Part shown: positions 1-7,141 of the stretch, in pieces
Position numbering within the stretch: the stretch's first letter is position 1
How the letters are laid out: each line of letters begins with the position of its first letter
Source of the DNA: Muribaculum sp.
GTDB taxonomy: Bacteria; Bacillota; Clostridia; Lachnospirales; Lachnospiraceae
Assembly (NCBI GenBank): GCA_023663735.1
Contig: JAMPGV010000001.1
Span: 1 to 64,000, forward strand
Direction of reading: 5' to 3'
Length of the DNA: 64,000 nucleotides
The notes under the pieces: generated by a model
Database searches by the model: none
The model's input: the letters and a program-made list of their open reading frames with translations, nothing else
Told to the model about the DNA's origin: nothing
Translations under genes and position numbers: made by a program

Positions 1-9
1 GTCAGGGGA

Positions 10-46
10 AGAAGCCAAATTTTGATCAGGGGGGAAGATGGCTTCT
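10..46 (-). terminator. possible hairpin downstream of guaA
   Basis: An 8-bp inverted repeat, AGAAGCCA (10-17) and TGGCTTCT (39-46), lies just after the guaA stop codon. On the minus strand it is not followed by a run of T, so it is a weak candidate for a transcription terminator and may only be an mRNA 3' end structure. Confidence 0.3.
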
Positions 47-62
47 GCCGTGACACCTCCGA

Positions 63-1604
63 CTACTCGAACTCAATCGTCCCCGGCGGCTTCCCCGTGC
101 AGTCATACACCACCCGATTAACCCCCTTCACCTCATTCACGATCCGATTCGTCACCTTCTCCAGCACCTCCCAAGGCAGCTTTGCCGCCTCCGCTGTCAT
201 GAAGTCGCTTGTTGTCACAGCTCGAAGCGCCACGGCATAATCATAGGTTCTCTCGTCCCCCATGCAGCCCACGCTTCTCATATTGGTCAGCGCCGCAAAA
301 TACTGCCCAAGCTCTTTATCCACACCCGCTTTGGCGATTTCCTCACGATAGATGGCGTCCGCATCTTGAACGATCCGCACTTTCTCGGCAGTCACTTCAC
401 CGATGATGCGGATTCCCAGACCGGGGCCAGGGAACGGCTGACGGTACACCAGATACTCCGGTATTCCCAGCTCCAATCCCGCCTTCCTCACCTCGTCCTT
501 AAACAGCAGCCGCAGCGGCTCGATGATCTCCTTAAAATCCACACAATCGGGCAGGCCCCCCACATTGTGATGAGATTTGATGACTGCGGATTTGCCCAAG
601 CCCGATTCGATGACGTCCGGATAGATCGTCCCCTGCACCAGATAATCCACAGAGCCGATTTTCTTGGCTTCCTCCTCGAACACGCGGATAAATTCCTCGC
701 CGATGATCTTGCGCTTCTGCTCCGGTTCGGTGACGCCCGCCAGCTTGGAGTAAAAGCGTTCCTGCGCATTGACTCGGATAAAATTCAAATCATAAGGTCC
801 CTCTGGACCAAACACCGCCTCCACCTCGTCGCCCTCGTTCTTGCGAAGCAGCCCGTGATCCACGAAGACGCAGGTGAGCTGCTTGCCCACCGCCTTTGCC
901 AAGAGTACTGCCGCCACGGAGGAATCCACGCCGCCGGAGAGGGCGCAGAGGACTTTGCCCGATCCTACTTTCTCCCGAATCGCCTTGATGCCGGTCTCCA
1001 CGAAAGAGTCCATTTTCCAGTCGGCTCTGCAGCCGCAGATCTTCAGCACAAAATTGGAAAGCATCTTCATGCCTTCCTGTGTATGCATCACTTCCGGATG
1101 GAACTGAACCGCATAGAGCTTCCGCTCGGGACACTGCATTGCCGCCACCGGACATACTTCCGTATGCGCCGTCACGGTAAAATCTTCCGGCGCTTTCTCA
1201 ATATAATCCGTGTGGCTCATCCAGCACACCGTCTTGGGCGATACCCCTTCAAAAAGCACCGTCCGGGTGTCCACCTCCACCTCCGTCCTGCCATACTCGC
1301 TGACAGGTGCGGACGCCACGCTGCCGCCCAGCAGATGAGCCATGAGCTGCGAACCGTAGCAAATGCCCAAAATCGGCACGCCCAGCTCAAACACAGCCTT
1401 GTCACAGAGCGGAGAGTCCGATGCGTAGACGCTGTTGGGGCCTCCCGTGAAAATAATCCCCTTGGGGTTCATCTCCCGTAATTTGTCCAAATCCATATAA
1501 TAGGGATGCACTTCGCAATACACATTGCACTCCCTGACTCTGCGGGCAATCAGCTGATTGTATTGACCGCCGAAATCCAAAACAATGATTGTCTCTCTTT
1601 CCAT
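63..1604 (-). CDS. guaA: GMP synthase (glutamine-hydrolysing)
   Basis: Converts XMP to GMP using ATP and ammonia from glutamine, the last step of guanine nucleotide synthesis, in the cytosol. Read from the ATG at 1604, preceded by GAGGAGAAAC, it has 513 residues, the normal GuaA length; a GTG four codons upstream is less likely because it lies within that ribosome binding site. The N-terminal class I amidotransferase domain (about 5-190) has the nucleophile Cys82 in GICYGSQ and the His/Glu pair in QFHPEV. The ATP-pyrophosphatase P-loop SGGVDSS is near residue 225, and the dimerisation domain ends in GTIEFE, close to the family's GTIEWE. It is monocistronic, with its own promoter (1774-1802) and a leader of about 160 nt. 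Identification is secure. Confidence 0.97.
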   Translation of the reverse strand: MERETIIVLDFGGQYNQLIARRVRECNVYCEVHPYYMDLDKLREMNPKGIIFTGGPNSVYASDSPLCDKAVFELGVPILGICYGSQLMAHLLGGSVASAPVSEYGRTEVEVDTRTVLFEGVSPKTVCWMSHTDYIEKAPEDFTVTAHTEVCPVAAMQCPERKLYAVQFHPEVMHTQEGMKMLSNFVLKICGCRADWKMDSFVETGIKAIREKVGSGKVLCALSGGVDSSVAAVLLAKAVGKQLTCVFVDHGLLRKNEGDEVEAVFGPEGPYDLNFIRVNAQERFYSKLAGVTEPEQKRKIIGEEFIRVFEEEAKKIGSVDYLVQGTIYPDVIESGLGKSAVIKSHHNVGGLPDCVDFKEIIEPLRLLFKDEVRKAGLELGIPEYLVYRQPFPGPGLGIRIIGEVTAEKVRIVQDADAIYREEIAKAGVDKELGQYFAALTNMRSVGCMGDERTYDYAVALRAVTTSDFMTAEAAKLPWEVLEKVTNRIVNEVKGVNRVVYDCTGKPPGTIEFE

Positions 1605-1770
1605 GTTTCTCCTCACTTTTGTGCCTTGTACCGCAGTCTCTCTTCCACGCGGTGTACTCAGCCATTCGGTGGCAGACAGCGCAAGATACCGCCTTCAGAT
1701 AAACGGATCCTGCCATCTGTCCTGTAGATAATGCTCTTTATGTATCTCCCCGACAATGCGGGAATGTACT
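1605..1770 (-). other. structured 5' leader of guaA
   Basis: The transcript predicted from the promoter at 1774-1802 has about 160 untranslated nucleotides. Two inverted repeats are visible: one pairing about 1629-1635 with 1650-1658 (GTACCGC with GCGGTGTAC, bulged) and one pairing TGGCAG near 1669 with CTGCCA near 1710. I could not match it to the purine riboswitch consensus or to any other named class, so it is recorded only as a structured leader. Confidence 0.35.
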
Positions 1771-1773
1771 CTC

Positions 1774-1802
1774 ATTATAGATGCAGGATATCTTCTTGTC
1801 AA
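1774..1802 (-). promoter_or_regulatory. sigma-A-type promoter for guaA
   Basis: On the minus strand TTGACA (1797-1802), a 17-bp spacer and TATAAT (1774-1779) match the vegetative consensus exactly. The predicted start of transcription is near 1767. Confidence 0.85.
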
Positions 1803-1911
1803 ACGCATGTCGCTTTTCTTTTTCGATGCATCCCCCTAAGTCACAACCTCGCAAGAATCCATCCCCGCAAAATGCGAATCCGGTCATTTTGTCCGTCTCT
1901 CCTAACTTCCG

Positions 1912-2036
1912 GATCTTGTCCCGGCCTTATCCTGATCTTATCTCACCCTATCTCGATCTTATGCTGATCTTGTCCCGACCCTATCCTATCCTGATCTTAT
2001 CTCGACCTTATACCGATCTTGCCCCGATCGGTATAA
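1912..2036. repeat. degenerate 11-bp tandem repeats
   Basis: The core GATCTT recurs at 1912, 1934, 1955, 1966, 1993 and 2015, with GATCGG at 2026. The spacings are 22, 21, 11, 27, 22 and 11 bp, mostly multiples of about 11 bp. The array fills the spacer between the VTC gene and the guaA promoter. Apart from this array, the 15-bp repeats next to it and the guaA promoter, I see no gene between 1605 and 2114. Confidence 0.75.
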
Positions 2037-2070
2037 GGCAGTCTCTTATTTCCCGACACCTTTTCTCTTT

Positions 2071-2130
2071 CAGATGCAGAGAGTTCAGATGCAAAAATTT
2101 CAGATACGGAGAGTTCAAATACAAAAATTC
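2071..2130. repeat. four 15-bp repeats (two 30-bp copies) across the VTC gene 3' end
   Basis: Two adjacent 30-bp units (2071-2100 and 2101-2130) match at 25 of 30 positions. Each is itself two related 15-bp units starting CAGATG, CAGATA or CAAATA. The second unit covers the last codons and stop of the VTC-domain gene, so its C-terminus may have been changed by repeat growth. Confidence 0.75.
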
Positions 2131-2903
2131 CCGGTGGCTCTGCGGGCCATGTAGTATTTGGAATACGCACTCAGCTGCAGATTGTCCAGCTGCAGCTCGC
2201 TATAGATAAAATCCGGCAGCAATTCATCGTACTTGACCTCCAGAAGATGCATCCCCGCAGGCATCATGGGTCTCGCCGCAAGACGCGGCTTTAGGAAATC
2301 CCGCACGCGCGAAGTAGCGGCAATATTGCGGTCAAACGTAATGCGGACATTGCCGGTCCGATAAAGAAAAGGCGCCCGCTCATACTCCACAATCACTTTG
2401 GGGCGGTAGAATCCGGCGCGATACCGGAGAAAGAATCTATTCAACACCGGATCCGCTCCCGGGGGCAGGACAAACTGTCCGGAAAGAATGGACTCGCACA
2501 GCTCTTTGCTGATTTTGCAGGTGTATTTATGATTTTTTCCGTTGATTTTCTGCTTGCATTCCAGCGTGATCCGATCTGTCTTTCCGTCATAAAAGCGAAT
2601 CCTGAATTTCTCCCGTCTGTCCACACCGCTCTCGTTATCGTAGTAGCAGGAGTTTCTGTAATCGTCAAAATAGAGACTGCGCACCGTGTACTGCCCGTCC
2701 GCTCCCGCGTGGGGATCCGGCGGACACAAATGGCGGATGCGGACTTCCAGCATCCTAAGCTGCTGTTCGCTGCACTGGTATTTCAGTTCGTTCCGGTATT
2801 TCAGCTCATTCTGATATTTCAGCTCGTTCCGGTACTTCGGTTCCTTGCTGTATTTTAGCTCGTTTCGATTTTGTAAGACATCTTGGTCTTTGTTCTCTTC
2901 CAT
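2115..2903 (-). CDS. VTC-domain (polyphosphate polymerase fold) protein, copy 1
   Basis: A 262-residue soluble protein of the VTC/triphosphate-tunnel family. The eukaryotic Vtc4 relative makes polyphosphate from ATP; the bacterial role is inferred. Visible family features are the N-terminal RNELKY strand, YTVRSLYFDD, a basic RREKFRIRFYD strand, the acidic/basic ECKQK strand, and C-terminal VIVEYERAPF and HLLEVKYDE strands. The start is ATG 2903 behind GAGGAG. Residues 13-42 are five tandem hexapeptides of the form xNELKY, so the motif that normally occurs once is multiplied. It is the last gene of the DUF4956 > CotH > VTC operon. It is paralogous to the protein at 41232-41948, which shares the YxVRSxYFD, ESGVxxREKxRIRFYD and EVKY/EIKF blocks but lacks the hexapeptide expansion. 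Confidence 0.85.
   Translation of the reverse strand: MEENKDQDVLQNRNELKYSKEPKYRNELKYQNELKYRNELKYQCSEQQLRMLEVRIRHLCPPDPHAGADGQYTVRSLYFDDYRNSCYYDNESGVDRREKFRIRFYDGKTDRITLECKQKINGKNHKYTCKISKELCESILSGQFVLPPGADPVLNRFFLRYRAGFYRPKVIVEYERAPFLYRTGNVRITFDRNIAATSRVRDFLKPRLAARPMMPAGMHLLEVKYDELLPDFIYSELQLDNLQLSAYSKYYMARRATGNFCI
2778..2867 (-). repeat. in-frame 18-bp repeats in the VTC gene
   Basis: Five contiguous 18-bp units encode RNELKY, SKEPKY, RNELKY, QNELKY and RNELKY. Unit length is a multiple of three, so gain or loss of units changes length without shifting the frame. Confidence 0.9.
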
Positions 2904-2957
2904 CAATTCTCCTCTTCCATTGATTCCCTTCTTCCATCGAACCGCCGTCCGTTCTTC

Positions 2958-4586
2958 CTAATAGTTCTCAAAATACTCGTCCAGCCAATCCATCCTTCTG
3001 ATCTGATAATCCACGATCTCGTCGATATCCAGGGACATTTTGAAATCAGGCCATCTCTCGTTTTCCCGCTCCACGACGCCGGCGTTTAACAGGTACTCTT
3101 GATTGGCTCGCAGAAGCTCCAGAATATTGTCCGTGTCCAGAAAAGTCTCCCGGCACTCCGTCCAGCGCTCCTGAAGATAAGGCCGGATCAGTTCGGGTTT
3201 GGTATCTCTCAAAAAAGGCACCGCCGCCTCCTCATACACCACAGTCTCATTGTCCCGAAAACCGCCGCCCACGATCTCCCCGAACGTCAGATCCAGATCC
3301 CACGGAATCTGGCGCATGGTGTAGCCGCCGCTCTCGCTGACGTCTGCGGCAAAATACAGGTTCCTGAAATAATTGTCGCTGCCGCTTATGGCCATATTGA
3401 ACAAAAGCATATCCACCGCGTTGGAGATGTGCAGTTTGCTCTCCACAGGCCGCTCGTTCCCGGCTTCATGATAAAACGTATTCAGATAATCCCGCATGGG
3501 ATACCAAGTCTTCGTGTAATCGGTGACCGGATCCGGATAGCGGATCCTGATATAGGTCATCAGTTTCCATTGATGGTCGATGGCATACTGGATATCTTCA
3601 TCCTCGGGAATCAGCCAGTTGGTGGACTTGTAGAGAACATCGTTTTTGTCCAATTCCAATTTCTTTGCATCCACCGGTTCCACCAGCCCGTAGAATCCCA
3701 CATAGTCGTTGTCGATCACCAGCTCCAGATATTCCATGCGGGGGCCGGATTCATTGACTTCGCCGTTGGTGCGGGCAAACTCCTCCCAGATCTGGCAGGC
3801 GGTCTTCTCGCGGATCTTGCTGGTGTCCGCCACCATGGCTTTCAGCTTCCAGCTGTTGTCGGAGCGCATCCCCAGAAGAGAGGCATCCATATTTTCTCCC
3901 TTGGCGTCCAGCAGTCCGATGGAATAGCTTTTCTTCTCAAACGAAGAACTGGAGTCGCCCCGCAGATAATAGCGCACCCCGGACTCCAGAATCTCATATC
4001 GGGACACGCCCACGCCGGGGTTGAACACCTGCACTTTGCCATAATAAATCATGTCCGGATCATAGCAGAACCGATCCGGATCGGTATCGTAATCTCCCAG
4101 ATCCTGTTCTTCACCGCGCTCGGTGATCAGGCTCATCACAGGCATACCGCAGATCACCAGCGAAAGCTCATAGTAATGTTCCTCCCCCACAAGCCAAATC
4201 TTAAAACGGTGGTTGTCCCGAATGCTCCCCGCCTTGTCCTCCCAGGCGGCGTCCGGAAGCATACAGAGAAACGTGTCCCTAGACTCGGTGGTAAGTTCTC
4301 CCTCCCACTCTTCTCTGGCAAAATCCTGCGACAGATACAGAGTTCCGTCGGCGCTGTAGGGAAGGAGCGCCCTCCCAAAGTAGACGCCCGGATTGTGTTC
4401 CGAAGTCTCCTTTGTCCTGCCGTTTAGAAAGTCCAGATTCTCCACCACGGGAACGGACATGATCCGCCCGGTATAGGCGACGGGAACCCGGTAATCCATA
4501 TAGATTTGATAGCAGTAGACGCCCGCCAGCAACAGCAAAACCAACAGACTCGTCCCCAGCAAAAGGCCTGTTCTTCGTCTTTTCAT
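2958..4586 (-). CDS. CotH-family kinase-fold protein, copy 1
   Basis: A 542-residue protein with one N-terminal membrane anchor (about 8-27) and the rest predicted outside the membrane. CotH proteins have an atypical protein-kinase fold; Bacillus CotH phosphorylates spore-coat proteins. The family's catalytic signatures are visible: NMAISGSDNYFRNLYF around residue 405 (Asp/Asn pair) and PWDLDLTFG around 440, plus SYSIGLLDAKGENMD upstream in the domain. It starts 3 bp after the DUF4956 stop (4590) and is followed by the VTC gene 54 bp on, so the three are co-transcribed. Its natural substrate cannot be read from the sequence. Its paralogue is at 38684-41053; that protein is longer and has extra domains on both sides. 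Confidence 0.88.
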   Translation of the reverse strand: MKRRRTGLLLGTSLLVLLLLAGVYCYQIYMDYRVPVAYTGRIMSVPVVENLDFLNGRTKETSEHNPGVYFGRALLPYSADGTLYLSQDFAREEWEGELTTESRDTFLCMLPDAAWEDKAGSIRDNHRFKIWLVGEEHYYELSLVICGMPVMSLITERGEEQDLGDYDTDPDRFCYDPDMIYYGKVQVFNPGVGVSRYEILESGVRYYLRGDSSSSFEKKSYSIGLLDAKGENMDASLLGMRSDNSWKLKAMVADTSKIREKTACQIWEEFARTNGEVNESGPRMEYLELVIDNDYVGFYGLVEPVDAKKLELDKNDVLYKSTNWLIPEDEDIQYAIDHQWKLMTYIRIRYPDPVTDYTKTWYPMRDYLNTFYHEAGNERPVESKLHISNAVDMLLFNMAISGSDNYFRNLYFAADVSESGGYTMRQIPWDLDLTFGEIVGGGFRDNETVVYEEAAVPFLRDTKPELIRPYLQERWTECRETFLDTDNILELLRANQEYLLNAGVVERENERWPDFKMSLDIDEIVDYQIRRMDWLDEYFENY

Positions 4587-4589
4587 CTT

Positions 4590-5267
4590 TTAAATCACGT
4601 TCTCCCCGTCATGGCACAGAAGCGATACGGAGTCCACACCCGGCAGCGCGTTGATGGCGCGCACCATCTCCGCCTCGCCCTTTTTCATACGCAGTTCCAT
4701 CACCATATCCATTCCGCTCTTGGTGAGATTTCTGGACTTTACCCGATAATGTCCCGCATATTGGGAGACGATCCGGGTCACTTCTTCCTCCGCCTTTTCG
4801 TCCTGTGCGTTTAACACCAGCAGCATGGGCGCATTGCCCGTGGGCAGAAAATCCAGAAGCAGCACCACGATGGTCACGCACAGGGACAGCATCAGCGCCA
4901 TGCCGTAGAGACCCGCGCCGCAGATGATACCCACGGAGATGGACCAGAACAGGAACACCAGATCCATGGGATCCTTCACCGCAGTCCTGAAACGGACGAT
5001 GGAGAGCGCGCCCACCATACCCAGCGAAATAACCACGCTGGACTGGATGGCCAGAATGATGGCCGCCGTGATCATGGCCATGGCCACCAGAGAAATGTTA
5101 AAACTCTTGGAGTAAAAAGCTTTTCTCGAAATCAGGCGGTACACCAGATAAATATAGATCCCCAGCACCGCCGTCACCGCGATGGTCAACGCTACGGAGG
5201 TAATGCTGAAGTCCGCCACATTTACGCCTTCTAAAAATGATTTTTTCAGTACGTCTTTAAATCCCAT
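4590..5267 (-). CDS. DUF4956 polytopic membrane protein, copy 1
   Basis: A 225-residue protein of the DUF4956 family. It has about four hydrophobic segments in residues 20-150, then a cytosolic C-terminal domain of about 75 residues with a ferredoxin-like pattern. The signature LGMVGALSIVRFRTAVKDP (about residues 80-98) is shared almost exactly with the second copy at 42003-42668. The start ATG 5267 has GGGAG nearby. It is the first gene of the operon with CotH and VTC; family members are known to neighbour VTC genes. Biochemical function is unknown. I infer a membrane partner or conduit for the VTC enzyme, because bacterial VTC proteins lack the transmembrane part that yeast Vtc subunits have. 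Confidence 0.85.
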   Translation of the reverse strand: MGFKDVLKKSFLEGVNVADFSITSVALTIAVTAVLGIYIYLVYRLISRKAFYSKSFNISLVAMAMITAAIILAIQSSVVISLGMVGALSIVRFRTAVKDPMDLVFLFWSISVGIICGAGLYGMALMLSLCVTIVVLLLDFLPTGNAPMLLVLNAQDEKAEEEVTRIVSQYAGHYRVKSRNLTKSGMDMVMELRMKKGEAEMVRAINALPGVDSVSLLCHDGENVI

Positions 5268-5293
5268 AATGTTTTCTCCCGTCTGTCAATCTC

Positions 5294-5409
5294 GGGCAGA
5301 ACCCCGAAAAACCTTCGGTTTTCCGGGGTCGCTTCGCTCGTCAAATTTCCGCCTAGGCATCCGTTCGGGTAGAACCGGCATCTGCAGATACACACACTCG
5401 GCTCTGCCC
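5294..5409. other. 116-bp element with terminal inverted repeats and internal hairpins (leader RNA or MITE/REP-like)
   Basis: Ends 5294-5303 and 5400-5409 pair over 10 bp as RNA from the minus strand (nine Watson-Crick pairs and one G-U). Inside are a hairpin at 5301-5329 (ACCCCG arm, TTCG-like loop) and one at 5361-5378 (CCGTTC with GAACCGG). It sits between the promoter at 5419-5447 and the DUF4956 start, so it is transcribed as the operon leader. No T-run follows, which argues against a simple terminator. It could also be a dispersed palindromic repeat. Confidence 0.55.
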
Positions 5410-5418
5410 TTTTCGGAT

Positions 5419-5447
5419 ATTATAGCATATCCGCCAAATTCCCGCAA
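5419..5447 (-). promoter_or_regulatory. promoter for the DUF4956-CotH-VTC operon
   Basis: On the minus strand TTGCGG (5442-5447), a 17-bp spacer and TATAAT (5419-5424) overlap the last codons and stop of the upstream ABC transporter gene. The predicted leader is about 145 nt. Confidence 0.7.
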
Positions 5448-7141
5448 TCTTCCCCTTCCGCGGAACCCACCGCGCAGATTCTGTCGGCCAGCGCGATCGT
5501 GGAGGGTCTGTGGGCGATCATAAGCAGCGTCCGCTGTCCGTGCAGTCCCTTGAGTGCTTGATTCACCAGCTGTTCGGATTCGTTGTCCAGTGCCGACGTG
5601 GCCTCGTCCAGTACGATCAAGGGCGCATCTTTCAAGATGGCGCGCGCAATGGCAATGCGCTGTCTCTGTCCGCCGGAGAGACGGTTCCCCCGCTCGCCCA
5701 CCTCCGTGTCATAGCCGTTTTCCAGACGCACAATAAAGTCATGAGCGTAGGCCAGTTTGGCCGCCTGCACGATCTCCTCCTCTGTGGCGTCGGGTTTTCC
5801 CACAAGAAGATTTTCCCGGATGCTCCCCCCGAAGAGATAGGGTTCCTGCGGCACATACGCAATCTGCCGCCTGATCTCGGCGTTGTCCATCTCCCGGTAC
5901 GAATTGCCGCACACGCGGATTTCCCCGGCGTCCACGGGGTACAGAGCCAACAAGAGTTTGGACAGCGTGGTTTTGCCGCAGCCCGAAGGCCCGGTGACGG
6001 CCACGCTCTCCCCTGCGTCCACATGCATGGAAAAATGATCCAGCAGCGGCTTATCCGGCCGATAGGAAAAACAAAGATCCGTCATCCTGACCGCGGCCTG
6101 AGCGGATGTCTCCGCCCGCTCCCGATCCTCCCGGCCCTCCTGCTCTTCCCGCGTCTTTTGTCCGTACCACCACCCCGGCTCTTCCGGCTCCTCCAAAAAT
6201 GCGAAAATATTGCCCGCATTGGCCAGACATCCCACCAGCTCCGGCAGATATCTCCCCAACTGTAGGAACTGATTGGAAAAATTGCCATAGAGACTGTAGA
6301 TGGCAGCCAAGGCTCCAAGCGTAGTGTGTCCCTGTCCCACAAAATAAATTCCCAGCATGAGAAACGCCAGCGCGCAGAGCAGATCAAACCCGCTGCTTCC
6401 GCCCTCCAGACAGGCTGTGTAGAAAATTTTTCTTCTGCTTTTCTTGGCATATATTTGATTTTGTTCCAAAAATTCCCGCACGGTCTCCCTGCCCGCCGCA
6501 TACATTCTGGCCTGTTCCATGCCTTGTAACAGATTGGAGAGTTTCTCGGTCATCTTGACATTCGTGGCGGCTAAGGTCTTTGCCGCACGCTGCATAGGCT
6601 TGATAAAGAGTCCGTATAAAAGAAGCATCAGCACGTTGACGCCCACCAGACACAAGGAGATCTGCCAGCCAAGGATCAGCATGGGAACCAAGTACACCAG
6701 CACCTGCAAGAGCGGCGCAACGGTCCGCCGGAAGCGGGAACCGTATATGCTCCCCATCTTGTCCAAATCATAAGAAAGTTTGGACATAAACTCTCCGCTG
6801 TGGTGTTCTTCATAGTATGCGTAGGGAAGCCGCACCTCATGCGCATAAAGGATTTTGCACAGCTTTCCGTATGCGCGCTTGGCCTCCACATTGTAGGCGA
6901 TACAGGCGGCTCGGTAGACTACCATAGACAGCACGCCGCCCGCCACATTGCCGATGATCACCGTGCGCATCCGCCGGACGTCGCCCGTCTGAGCCGCATC
7001 CACCACATTTTTGATCAAAAGGGAAGACATGACGGAGAACATGGCCCAGCCCGTACTCATAAAAAAGATTCCCGCCAGATAAATCACGCAGCGTTTTCCC
7101 ATAATCCGCATGGTGCGCAGAAACAATTTCACCGACTCCAT
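5420..7141 (-). CDS. ABC exporter half, fused permease-ATPase (subunit 2)
   Basis: A 573-residue half-transporter with six membrane segments (about 1-310, type IV exporter fold) and a nucleotide-binding domain (about 340-573). It has Walker A TGPSGCGKT, signature LSGGQRQRIAIARAIL and Walker B LIVLDEATSALD, all consensus, so this site looks hydrolysis-competent. A charged linker rich in E and R joins the domains. Its start codon overlaps the stop of the next upstream half-transporter by one base (TAATG), so the two are translationally coupled and probably form a heterodimer. Substrate unknown; lipids, peptides or drugs are all possible for this family. Confidence 0.92.
   Translation of the reverse strand: MESVKLFLRTMRIMGKRCVIYLAGIFFMSTGWAMFSVMSSLLIKNVVDAAQTGDVRRMRTVIIGNVAGGVLSMVVYRAACIAYNVEAKRAYGKLCKILYAHEVRLPYAYYEEHHSGEFMSKLSYDLDKMGSIYGSRFRRTVAPLLQVLVYLVPMLILGWQISLCLVGVNVLMLLLYGLFIKPMQRAAKTLAATNVKMTEKLSNLLQGMEQARMYAAGRETVREFLEQNQIYAKKSRRKIFYTACLEGGSSGFDLLCALAFLMLGIYFVGQGHTTLGALAAIYSLYGNFSNQFLQLGRYLPELVGCLANAGNIFAFLEEPEEPGWWYGQKTREEQEGREDRERAETSAQAAVRMTDLCFSYRPDKPLLDHFSMHVDAGESVAVTGPSGCGKTTLSKLLLALYPVDAGEIRVCGNSYREMDNAEIRRQIAYVPQEPYLFGGSIRENLLVGKPDATEEEIVQAAKLAYAHDFIVRLENGYDTEVGERGNRLSGGQRQRIAIARAILKDAPLIVLDEATSALDNESEQLVNQALKGLHGQRTLLMIAHRPSTIALADRICAVGSAEGEDCGNLADML

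Noticed and set aside
366..1481. Long plus-strand open frame opposite guaA
   Set aside because: It is the antisense of a certain gene, lacks a ribosome site and has a composition (His, Arg, Leu rich) typical of reversed GC-rich coding DNA.
1605..1770. Purine riboswitch in the guaA leader
   Set aside because: The leader has hairpins, but the three-way junction core with its conserved loop sequences could not be found.
5301..5329. Simple Rho-independent terminator of the ABC exporter operon
   Set aside because: The hairpin is strong, but no T-run follows it on the minus strand and a promoter lies upstream of it. It is treated as part of a larger leader or palindromic element.
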